The notes under the pieces are model-generated. The model was not told the origin of the DNA. It did no database searches and saw only the letters and a list, made by a program, of their open reading frames with translations. The translations under genes were made by a program, and so were the position numbers. A stretch of 64,000 nucleotides of DNA from contig NZ_CP100416.1 of NCBI RefSeq assembly GCF_026017845.1, positions 9,488,366-9,552,365 of the forward strand. The letters are read 5' to 3'. The DNA is from Amycolatopsis mediterranei. GTDB taxonomy: Bacteria; Actinomycetota; Actinomycetes; Mycobacteriales; Pseudonocardiaceae. Each line of letters begins with the position of its first letter. Position 1 is the stretch's first letter. Positions 45,593 through 53,138 of the stretch are shown one piece after another.

Positions 45593-46656
45593 GCCGCCGC
45601 CTCCTGCCGGTGCAGGATCTCGGCGATCCGGCGGGCGGTGTGGTCCCAGCCGGTCAGGGTCTCGCGGCGCAGCTTCGCCGACGCGCGCAGCCGCGTCCGC
45701 AGCGCGGGCTCGGTGAGCCAGCGGCGCAGGGCGGCGCCGAGCGCCTCGACGTCGTCGCCCGGGACGAGCATGCCGGGCACCGAGCCGTCCGGCGCGACGC
45801 CGACGGTGTCGGGCAGCGCGTCGACGTCGGTGGTCAGCACCGGCACGCCGCGGGCGAGGGCCTCGGTGACGACCATGCCGAAGGTCTCGGCGCGCGAGGG
45901 CAGCACGAGCAGGTCGGCGGTGTGGTAGGTGGCCTCGAGCGCCGCGCCGGTGCGCGGGCCGGTGAGCGTGAAGCGGGCGCCGAGCCGGTGCTCGCGCAGC
46001 CGCTCGACGTACTTGGTCTCGCGGCGGATCCCGCCGACGCATTCGCAGGTCCAGCGCAGGTCGGCGACGGTTTCGAGGGCCTGGGCGAGCACGCCCTGGC
46101 CCTTGCGCGGGGTCACGTTGGCCACGCAGACCAGCCGGGACACCCCGTCGGTGCCGACGGCGAGCGGCGCCGGGTCGACGCCCGGGGTCACGGAGTGCAC
46201 GCGGTGCGGGGCCAGGCCGTGGTGGCCGATCAGGCGGCGCGCGGCCCACTCGCTGGTCGCGACGACCGAGCCGACGGCCCGCAGCGTCTCGCGCTCCAGC
46301 GCGTCGAGCTCGGCGGCGAGCGCGGGCGGCAGGCCGGTCTCGTCGGCCAGCGGCAGGTGCACCAGCACCGACACCGACAGCCGGCGTGCCTGCGGGACGA
46401 CGACCTCGGGCACGCCGCACGCGACCAGACCGTCGAGCAGCACGGCCGAGCCGGTGGGCAGCGCGGAGAGCAGGTGGCCGAGGACCGCGCGGGCCTCGGT
46501 GTCCGGCCGCGGCCAGCTGCCGGAGACGGCGATCTCGTGCACGTCGAAGCCGGCGGCGGCGAGCCGGTCGCACATCCGGCGGTCGTAGGTGTTCCCACCG
46601 CTGGGCACGGACGAGTCGTCGACGTCCCCGGGGAGGACCACGTAGAGGGAGTTCAC
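45589..46656 (-). CDS. GT4 glycosyltransferase
   Basis: 355 residues from GTG 46656, overlapping the upstream stop. A GT-B enzyme with donor-site motifs CVANVTPRKGQGVLAQALE and the EX7E motif intact in SRAETFGMVVTEALARGVPV. It transfers a sugar from a nucleotide donor with retention. The neighbouring membrane and lipid enzymes suggest a lipid-type acceptor. The gene at 38768 is a paralogue without these residues. Confidence 0.87.
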   Translation of the reverse strand: MNSLYVVLPGDVDDSSVPSGGNTYDRRMCDRLAAAGFDVHEIAVSGSWPRPDTEARAVLGHLLSALPTGSAVLLDGLVACGVPEVVVPQARRLSVSVLVHLPLADETGLPPALAAELDALERETLRAVGSVVATSEWAARRLIGHHGLAPHRVHSVTPGVDPAPLAVGTDGVSRLVCVANVTPRKGQGVLAQALETVADLRWTCECVGGIRRETKYVERLREHRLGARFTLTGPRTGAALEATYHTADLLVLPSRAETFGMVVTEALARGVPVLTTDVDALPDTVGVAPDGSVPGMLVPGDDVEALGAALRRWLTEPALRTRLRASAKLRRETLTGWDHTARRIAEILHRQEAAA

Positions 46657-47051
46657 AGGGCACGCTCGTAACTCGCCCAGGCGATGTGCGATTCGTGCAG
46701 CGAGACGACGATCCCGTCGAGGCCGCGCGCGCCTTCACCGAGGCGTCCGGCGTGGACGGCGTCGGCGAGGCGGTCGGCGATGACCTTCGCGAGGAACTCG
46801 GTCGAGGTGTTGATGCCCTTGAACTCCGGCTCGTCGTCGAGGTTGCGGTAGTTCAAGTCGCTCAGCACCGCCCCGAGTTCCTCCGTGGCCTTGCCGATGT
46901 CGACGACGATGTTGTCCTCGTCGAGCTCGGCCCGGCGGAACGTCGCATCCACCACGAAAGTCGCCCCGTGCAGGCGTTGCGCGGGACCGAAGACTTCCCC
47001 GCGGAAACTGTGGGCGACCATCACGTGGTCACGGACGGTGATGCTGAACAC
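46653..47051 (-). CDS. Tunnelling-fold protein (PTPS/QueD homologue) with lost active site
   Basis: 132 residues from GTG 47051, fixed by GGAGGT 5 nt upstream. The fold is recognisable from VRDHVMVAHSF, RLHGATFVVDATF, DIGKATEELGAVLSDLNYRN and the final VSLHESHIAWASYE. Of the zinc histidines H14 and H28 remain, but the third is Ala30 (LHGH to LHGA). The catalytic Cys is Ala24 and the Asp-His pair is Asn67-Tyr68 (LDH to LNY); only the substrate-anchoring Glu120 is kept. It cannot do PTPS or QueD chemistry by the known mechanism. S. coelicolor SCO6650, a PTPS homologue of known structure, belongs to a similar cluster (recollection). Confidence 0.85.
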   Translation of the reverse strand: MFSITVRDHVMVAHSFRGEVFGPAQRLHGATFVVDATFRRAELDEDNIVVDIGKATEELGAVLSDLNYRNLDDEPEFKGINTSTEFLAKVIADRLADAVHAGRLGEGARGLDGIVVSLHESHIAWASYERAL

Positions 47052-47082
47052 CAAGACCTCCGATGCGTTCGGGTGGACGTGG

Positions 47083-48045
47083 TCACTGCGGCTGATACAT
47101 GACACGGAGGCACAGGGCGGAAAGTTCATTCGCGACCAGCCGGGGTAGCACGGACGGAAGATCCTTAAACATGCACTCGCCGCTGACCAGCGCTTCGAAC
47201 GCCGGATCGGCCAGCAGATCCAGGGCGACGGCGAGGCGCTGGGCGTAGCTGCGGTCGGGCCGCGCGACCGTCCCGACCTGGCTGCTGCGGATCACCAGCC
47301 GTCGCGAATGGAAGTTCTCGCCGAGCGGGACGCTGACCCGGCGGTCGCCGTACCACGACAGCTCGACGACCTCCCCTTCCGGCGCGAGTAGTTCCAGGGC
47401 TTTGGTGAGGCCGGCCTCGGACGCGCTGGCGTGCACGACGAGGTCGCAGTCGCCGAGCGCCTCGTCCGGTGTCGAGAACTCGACCCCGAGCGCGGCGGCG
47501 ATGTCCGCTTTGGCCGGATCGACGTCGATCAGCTGCACCCGCGCGGCCGGGAAGCCGGTGAGCAGCTTCGCGACGCTGCAGCCGACCATCCCGGCGCCGA
47601 TGACGGCGATCCGGTCGCCGAGCCGCGGGCGCGCGTCCCACACGGCGTTCACCGCCGTCTCGACGGTGCCGGCCAGGATCGCGCGCCCGGGCGGGACGGC
47701 AGCCGGCACCGGCGTCACCGCGCTCGCCGGGACGACGTATGCGGTCTGGTGCGGGTAGAGGCAGAAGACCGTCTTGCCGTCGAGGTGCGCCGGGCCCTGT
47801 TCGACGACGCCGACGTTGAGGTAGCCGTACTTGACCGGGCCGGGGAACTCGCCCTCCTGGAAGGGCGCGCGCATGACGGCGTGCTGGCTCGCCGGGACGC
47901 CCCCGCGGAAGACCAGGGTTTCGGTGCCGCGGCTCACGCCGGAGTACAGCGTGCGGACGAGCACGTCGTCCGGCCCGGGCGCGGGCAGCCGCTCCTCGCG
48001 CAGCTGTCCCGAGCCGGGACTTTGAACCCAGAAAGCCTGTTCCAC
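47083..48045 (-). CDS. MDR-superfamily dehydrogenase without catalytic zinc site
   Basis: 320 residues from GTG 48045. The nucleotide-binding motif is IAVIGAGMVGCSVAKLL. The N-terminal domain has LYSGVSRGTETLVFRGGVPA where classical alcohol dehydrogenases have CGVCGTD, so the zinc cysteine is absent. This arrangement resembles the BchC-type subgroup. It probably oxidises or reduces a carbonyl on the pathway product with NAD(P)H. It is the first gene of the operon, 31 nt upstream of the tunnelling-fold gene and 67 nt from the divergent phosphatidyltransferase. Confidence 0.83.
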   Translation of the reverse strand: MEQAFWVQSPGSGQLREERLPAPGPDDVLVRTLYSGVSRGTETLVFRGGVPASQHAVMRAPFQEGEFPGPVKYGYLNVGVVEQGPAHLDGKTVFCLYPHQTAYVVPASAVTPVPAAVPPGRAILAGTVETAVNAVWDARPRLGDRIAVIGAGMVGCSVAKLLTGFPAARVQLIDVDPAKADIAAALGVEFSTPDEALGDCDLVVHASASEAGLTKALELLAPEGEVVELSWYGDRRVSVPLGENFHSRRLVIRSSQVGTVARPDRSYAQRLAVALDLLADPAFEALVSGECMFKDLPSVLPRLVANELSALCLRVMYQPQ

Positions 48046-48112
48046 GTGTTTCTCCTCAGCGGGCGTCCGGAGGCTGGCGTCGCCACCCTATGAGCAATTC
48101 GCGGAGTCGACG

Positions 48113-48883
48113 ATGATCAAACAGGACCTTCTCCTGCGTGCGGTGATTCCGGCGCCGGTGCTCGCCGCAGGGGTTTTCGCGGTCGGTTTCACGCCGCTGG
48201 CCTGGGCGACCGGAGTCGTCTACGCCCTCGCGCTGGTGCTGCTCACCGAGTGGGGGCTGCGCCGCAGCGGCCGCGGCGCCTTCGGACCGGCGGACTGGAT
48301 CACCTTCGCCCGCGCGATCCTCGTCGGCTGCGCCGCGGCCCTGATCGCCGACGGTGACTTCGCCCTCGGCTGGCTGGTCGGGCTGGTCGGCGTGGCCCTG
48401 CTCCTGGACGGTCTCGACGGCCAGGTGGCAAGGCGCACCGGCACGGCGTCGGAGTTCGGCGCGCGCTTCGACATGGAGGTCGACGCGTTCTTGATCTTGC
48501 TGCTGTGCATCCAGGTGTCCCGCACGCTCGGGCTGTGGGTGCTGGCGATCGGCCTGATGCGGTACGTGTTCGTCGCCGCCTCGTGGACCATGCCCTGGCT
48601 GACCGCGCCGCTGTACCCGAGCATGGCGCGCAAGACGGTCGCGGCCGTGCAGGGGGTCGTCCTGGTGGTCACGGTCTCGGAGCTGTTGCCGACGTCGGTG
48701 ACGTTGGTTTTGGTCGCGGTCGCCTTGGCCTCGCTGACGTGGTCGTTCGGGCGGGACGTCGTCTGGCTGGCCCGCCACCGCGTCGCGGTCTCGCACCGGC
48801 CGGCCCGGATCGTCGCGATCACCCGCTCGTCCCTGCGCCGGCCCCTCGGCCACGCCTGGCCCAGCCACAACCAGGCCGCCTGA
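48113..48883 (+). CDS. CDP-alcohol phosphatidyltransferase
   Basis: 256 residues, about seven membrane segments. The signature D(x)2DG(x)2AR(x)8G(x)3D(x)3D is complete in LLLDGLDGQVARRTGTASEF followed by GARFDMEVDAF. It joins a CDP-activated alcohol (for example CDP-diacylglycerol) to an alcohol acceptor, displacing CMP. It is divergent from the pteridine-type operon and shares a 67-bp promoter region with it. Acceptor unknown. Confidence 0.88.
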   Translation: MIKQDLLLRAVIPAPVLAAGVFAVGFTPLAWATGVVYALALVLLTEWGLRRSGRGAFGPADWITFARAILVGCAAALIADGDFALGWLVGLVGVALLLDGLDGQVARRTGTASEFGARFDMEVDAFLILLLCIQVSRTLGLWVLAIGLMRYVFVAASWTMPWLTAPLYPSMARKTVAAVQGVVLVVTVSELLPTSVTLVLVAVALASLTWSFGRDVVWLARHRVAVSHRPARIVAITRSSLRRPLGHAWPSHNQAA

Positions 48884-48893
48884 CCCAGCAGCC

Positions 48894-48950
48894 ATGCAGT
48901 GAATGACTCATTCCTGGCGTCGGACGCCAGGAATGAGTCATTCACTGCAT
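48894..48950. terminator. Perfect 28-bp inverted repeat with 1-nt loop between convergent genes
   Basis: Arms 48894-48921 and 48923-48950 are exact reverse complements around a single G. It begins 11 bp after the phosphatidyltransferase stop and ends at the last base of the LigD-type gene, so it can terminate both. It has no U-run. Confidence 0.8.
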
Positions 48951-49909
48951 CAGGAGCCGGATTCGCGGGCCGCGCGGGCGCGGCGCTTGCCCTCGTGCAT
49001 CGCAACCACGCGGGCGATCGGGATCGTGTGCCCCTCCTCGACCAGGTCCGCGGGCAGCACGAACGGCTCGGGCATCTCCTCGGTCCACGGATCACCGTCG
49101 CCCAGCAGGCCGGGGACCGTGTGCACGGTGAAGTCGGCCGGCTTGACGTCGTCGAGGCCGGCCCAGCGGACCGGGAACGACACGGGCGCACCAGGGCGGT
49201 GGCGCGGGCTGTAGACCGAGACGACCGTCGCGCCGCCGGCCCGCGTGGAATCCAGGAACACCTTGCCTTCGCGGCGCTCGACCACGAACTCCGTCGTGCC
49301 CAGCGCCGGGTCGATCCGCTCGGCGCGGGCCGCCACCGCGCGGGTCGCCGCCGCGATGTCCTCGGTGGACTGGCCCGCCGCGAGTGGCACGAAGACGTGG
49401 ACGCCCTTGGAGCCGCTGGTCTTCACCGCGCCGTCCAGGCCGTCTTTGCGCAACGCCTCCCTCACCAGCTTCGCGGCGCCCACGGCCAGGGAGAACGGTG
49501 CGTCCGCGGGCGGGTCGAGGTCGAGGATCAGGTGCGTCGGCCCGTTCGCGGGCTCACCGCGGAACAGCGTCGTGTGGTACTCGATCGCGCGCTGGTTGCC
49601 GAACCAGAGCAGCGTGCGCAGGTCGTTGCAGAGCGCGTAGACGACCTCGCGCCGCGAGCGGTCGGCCCACAGCGCCCGGCGCTCCACCCACTCCGGCGTG
49701 TACTTCGGCAGGTTCTTCTGCATGAACGGCCCCTGGCCGCGCAGCACCCGCACGACACTCAGCAGCCGGTCGTGCAGCTCCGGCAGCATCCGGCCGGACA
49801 CCGCTTCGAGGTAGTCGAGCAGCTCGCGCTTGGTGACCCCCGCGTCGGGGAAGACCTCCTGGTCGAGACTGCTCAGCTTGACGCCGTGCCGCACCTCATC
49901 ACCGCTCAT
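48950..49909 (-). CDS. LigD-type polymerase/primase domain protein
   Basis: 319 residues from ATG 49909. Archaeo-eukaryotic primase features are HLILDLDPPADAPF (metal-binding DxD), KTSGSKGVHVFVPL and PVRWAGLDDVKPADFT. It corresponds to the PolDom of bacterial LigD, which fills ends with nucleotides during Ku-dependent end joining. Ligase and nuclease domains are absent, so it is a stand-alone polymerase, as in several actinomycetes. No ku gene is in the window. Confidence 0.9.
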   Translation of the reverse strand: MSGDEVRHGVKLSSLDQEVFPDAGVTKRELLDYLEAVSGRMLPELHDRLLSVVRVLRGQGPFMQKNLPKYTPEWVERRALWADRSRREVVYALCNDLRTLLWFGNQRAIEYHTTLFRGEPANGPTHLILDLDPPADAPFSLAVGAAKLVREALRKDGLDGAVKTSGSKGVHVFVPLAAGQSTEDIAAATRAVAARAERIDPALGTTEFVVERREGKVFLDSTRAGGATVVSVYSPRHRPGAPVSFPVRWAGLDDVKPADFTVHTVPGLLGDGDPWTEEMPEPFVLPADLVEEGHTIPIARVVAMHEGKRRARAARESGS

Positions 49910-49940
49910 CCGCCCACCCTCGCGTCCCCGCGCGAGGCGG

Positions 49941-50744
49941 TCAACTCCCGACGGGCGGGCGTCCGGTGCGCAGCCGCCACCGCAGATCGGCGAGGCAGGC
50001 GTTGAACGGGAACCGCCGCAGCGGGCCGGGCAGGACGCGGACGACCAGGCCGAGCGCGGCGAGGAGCGCCTCGAAGCGGCGCTGGTCGGCGGCGGTCCAG
50101 GGCAGCCGCATTTCGTCGCGGAAGCGCTGCGGGAGGAACCCGGTGGTGACGAACCGGTGGAACCGCCGTCCGGGCCCGGCGACGACCGGCGGCAGGAACT
50201 CCAGGTCGACGATCCGGGTGAGGTAGCGGCGGACGGCGTCGTCGATGCACACCTCGGCCAGCTCGCCGGCCCAGTACTCCTCGAAGGCCGCCCGGTCGCC
50301 GGGCCACCTCTCGGGCGGCACCTGCAGCGTGGTGCCGAGGGCGGCGGCGCCGGCGTAGAACCGCTCCGGCTCCCCACCGCCGAAGGCGAGGAGGACGTCT
50401 TCGATGCCCTTGTACAGGCAGGCCGCGACCCACAGCTGGAGGTCGGTGTCGAAGGCGTCGTAGGCCACCGGGCTCGACGCGGTCGAGTGCACCTGCGCGT
50501 GAGCCCGGTTGACGCCCTTCCGGAAGGCCGCGCGTTCGGCGTCGGTGCCCATCGTCGCGACGGCCAGGTAGGTCAGCGTGGTCCGGGTCCGCTTCACCGG
50601 GTGGCGGAAGAGGTTGCCGCTGTCGACGCGGCTCTCCAGGACGCCGTGCCCGACGGGCGCGCGGGACAGCTGCATGATCACGTTCGCGCTGCCGGCCAGC
50701 AGCCCGGCGCCGATGACGGCGTCGCGAAGGGTGGACTCGGGCAT
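49941..50744 (-). CDS. MpaB-family (DUF2236) oxygenase
   Basis: 267 residues. Family landmarks are ESRVDSGNLFRHPVKRTRTT, the heme-region RAHAQVHS, YDAFDTDLQLWVAACLYKGI and FHRFVTTGFLPQRFRDEMRL. The family includes fungal MpaB and is related to latex-clearing protein; it is thought to bind heme b and oxidise hydrophobic substrates. It lies 31 bp upstream of the LigD-type gene on the same strand; the two are probably unrelated in function. Confidence 0.82.
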   Translation of the reverse strand: MPESTLRDAVIGAGLLAGSANVIMQLSRAPVGHGVLESRVDSGNLFRHPVKRTRTTLTYLAVATMGTDAERAAFRKGVNRAHAQVHSTASSPVAYDAFDTDLQLWVAACLYKGIEDVLLAFGGGEPERFYAGAAALGTTLQVPPERWPGDRAAFEEYWAGELAEVCIDDAVRRYLTRIVDLEFLPPVVAGPGRRFHRFVTTGFLPQRFRDEMRLPWTAADQRRFEALLAALGLVVRVLPGPLRRFPFNACLADLRWRLRTGRPPVGS

Positions 50745-50790
50745 CGGCGCACCTCCTCGTGCTCCAGGAGACGCCCCTGTTGACGATGTG

Positions 50791-51675
50791 TCAAGAGCGG
50801 TGAGCCGCCCGGACGAACGCGATGAACGCCCGCGCGGCCGGGCTCAACGGCCCGTCCGCCCGCCAGGCCAGCGCCAGCATGCCCCGCAGCCCCGGGCCGC
50901 CGAGCCCGGCGACGGCCAGCTCCGCCTGGTGGTACCGGGCGAGCGACTCCGGCACGATCGCCACGCCGAGCCCGCGCGTCGCCAGCTGCACCAGCACGTT
51001 CGGATCGGCCGCCTCGAACGCGATCCGCGGGGTCAGCCCCACCCGCGCGAAGGCCGCGTCCAGCGCCGTGCGCAGGCCCGTCCCCTTCGGCAGGGCCATC
51101 AGCGGCAGGCCGTCGAGGTCGGGGATCTCGACCTCGTCCCGCCCGGCCAGCAGACCGGACGGACCGCTGACGGCCACGAACGCCTCCTCGAGCAGCACCT
51201 GCGTCGCGATGCCGGGTGGCGGGGCCGTCGAGATGCCGACGACGGCGAGGTCGAGCCGTCCCTCGCGCAGCGCGGCGAGCATGGTGTCGGAGTCGGCCTC
51301 CGAGAGCGTGATTTCGACGGCCGGGTACCGCTCGTGGAAGCCGGCCAGCAGGTCGGGCAGCCCGACCGGGCCCACCGACGTCACCATGCCGATCGCCACC
51401 TGCCCGCGGACCAGCCCGGCGAGTTCCTCGACGGCTTCGCGCACGCCCCGCACCGCCGCGAGCGCGGCCCGGGCGTGCGGCAGGGCCGCGGCGCCGACGT
51501 CGGTGAGCCGGACCGTCCGGCCGGAGCGGTCCAGCAGCTCCTGCCCCAGCTCCCGCTCGAGGCGCTTGACCTGCGCGCTCACCCCGGGCTGGGCGACGTG
51601 CAGCCGCTCCGCCGCGCGCGTGAAGTTGCCTTCCTCCGCGACGGCGACGAAGTACGCGAGCTGATGCAGTTCCAT
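50791..51675 (-). CDS. LysR-family transcriptional regulator
   Basis: 294 residues. HTH: MELHQLAYFVAVAEEGNFTR, then AAERLHVAQPGVSAQVKRLE. Effector domain: GQVAIGMVTSVGPVGLPDLL and onward. It is divergent from the flavin oxidoreductase at 51766 with 90 bp between starts and is its probable regulator. Confidence 0.9.
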   Translation of the reverse strand: MELHQLAYFVAVAEEGNFTRAAERLHVAQPGVSAQVKRLERELGQELLDRSGRTVRLTDVGAAALPHARAALAAVRGVREAVEELAGLVRGQVAIGMVTSVGPVGLPDLLAGFHERYPAVEITLSEADSDTMLAALREGRLDLAVVGISTAPPPGIATQVLLEEAFVAVSGPSGLLAGRDEVEIPDLDGLPLMALPKGTGLRTALDAAFARVGLTPRIAFEAADPNVLVQLATRGLGVAIVPESLARYHQAELAVAGLGGPGLRGMLALAWRADGPLSPAARAFIAFVRAAHRS

Positions 51676-51678
51676 AAG

Positions 51679-51692
51679 CACTGATTCTAGTG
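51679..51692. promoter_or_regulatory. Candidate LysR-type operator
   Basis: CACT-N6-AGTG just upstream of the LysR start in the divergent region, fitting autoregulation. Confidence 0.4.
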
Positions 51693-51765
51693 AGTAGACA
51701 AACCAGATCTTGGACTTCTGACCGAGTCCGTTCGAAGCTGGAGACAGCGAACGAAAGGACCCGAA

Positions 51766-53058
51766 ATGAACCTCCTCCGCCCCGGTCAGGACGGCTACAC
51801 CGAAGAAGTCACCGGGTTCCAGACGGCCGTGCCCACCTCGCCCGCGGCCGTCATCGCCGCCGAAAGCGCCGAGGACGTCGCCGCCGCCGTGCGGTACGCG
51901 GCCGAGCACCGGCTGCCGGTCGCGGTCCAAGCCACCGGGCACGGCCTGACCGCGGGCACCGACGGCGTTCTGATCAGCACCCGGCGGATGACCGGCGTCG
52001 AGATCGACGCCGCCGCCCGCACCGCCCGCGTCGAAGCCGGTGTCCGGTGGGAGGCGGTGATCGAAGCCGCCGGCCGGCACGGCCTGGCGCCGCTCAGCGG
52101 CTCCTCCCCGGACGTCGGCGTCGTCGGCTACACGCTCAGCGGCGGCTTCGGGCTGCTGGCCCGCCGGTACGGCCGCGCCGCCGACCACGTCCGCGCCCTC
52201 GACGTCGTGACCGCCGACGGCGAGCTCCGGCGGGCCGAGCCGGGCTCGGACCTGTTCTGGGCCCTGCGCGGTGGCCGGGACGGCTTCGGCGTCGTCACGG
52301 CGATGGAATTCGACCTCATGCCGGTCAGCGACCTCTACGGCGGCAGCCTCACCTTCGGCAGCGCCGACGTGCCGGCCGCGCTGCGGGCGTGGCGGACGTG
52401 GTCGGCGGCCGCGCCGGACACGCTGACGACGTCACTGGCCATGATCCAGTACCCCGACCTGCCGATGGTGCCCGAGCCCGTGCGCGGCCGGCACGTCGCC
52501 CAGATCCGGATCGCCTACCTCGGCGAGGGCGGCGACGACCTCGTCGCGCCGCTGCGCGCGGTCGCCCCCGCGCTGGCGGACACGCTGCGGCCGATGCCGT
52601 TCACCGAGTCGGGGTCGATCGCGGCCGAGCCGCGGCAGCCGCACGGCTACCACGGCACCAACGCGACCGTCTCCCAGCTGAACGACGCCATGCTCGACGC
52701 GATCGTCGAGCACGCCGGCCCGGGCGCGGCCGCGCCGCCGGTGCTCATCATCGACCGGCTGGGCGGCGCGCTCGCCCGGACGCCGGAGACGCCGGGCGTG
52801 GGCTGGGACCGCTCGGCCGAGTTCGTCGTCCGGGCGCTGTCGATGGTCGGCGACGACGGCGTCGCGGCCATCCGGAGCGCGCACGCGAAGCTGTTCGACG
52901 CGCTGGCGCCGTGGACGACCGGCCGGCTGCTGCCGTTCGTCTACGGCGAGCACGCACCGGAGGAGCTCACGGAGGGCGTTTTTCCGGCCGCGGACCTGCG
53001 TCGGCTCCGGGAGCTCAAGTCCCGGTACGACGCCGGGAACGTCTTCCGGGCCTGGTGA
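51766..53058 (+). CDS. FAD-binding oxidoreductase, berberine-bridge-enzyme type
   Basis: 430 residues. The PP-loop AVQATGHGLTAGTDGVLIST has the His that carries FAD covalently. GSSPDVGVVGYTLSGGFG binds the pyrophosphate; it lacks the second, cysteinyl, flavin link (CxxV/GxxG) of BBE. The C-terminal ELKSRYDAGNVFRA is the family end. Such enzymes oxidise alcohols or alkaloid-like substrates with O2. Regulation by the divergent LysR is likely. Confidence 0.87.
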   Translation: MNLLRPGQDGYTEEVTGFQTAVPTSPAAVIAAESAEDVAAAVRYAAEHRLPVAVQATGHGLTAGTDGVLISTRRMTGVEIDAAARTARVEAGVRWEAVIEAAGRHGLAPLSGSSPDVGVVGYTLSGGFGLLARRYGRAADHVRALDVVTADGELRRAEPGSDLFWALRGGRDGFGVVTAMEFDLMPVSDLYGGSLTFGSADVPAALRAWRTWSAAAPDTLTTSLAMIQYPDLPMVPEPVRGRHVAQIRIAYLGEGGDDLVAPLRAVAPALADTLRPMPFTESGSIAAEPRQPHGYHGTNATVSQLNDAMLDAIVEHAGPGAAAPPVLIIDRLGGALARTPETPGVGWDRSAEFVVRALSMVGDDGVAAIRSAHAKLFDALAPWTTGRLLPFVYGEHAPEELTEGVFPAADLRRLRELKSRYDAGNVFRAW

Positions 53059-53138
53059 TCGCGAAACCGGCCGGGGAAAAGGCACTGGAAATCGGAGCCA
53101 TATACTCGGCCGGCCACCGCATCGATAGGGGAACCGCC

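Noticed and set aside
46653..47051. Calling the tunnelling-fold protein QueD or PTPS
   Set aside because: Cys, Asp-His and one zinc His are missing, and no queC/queE-type genes are nearby.
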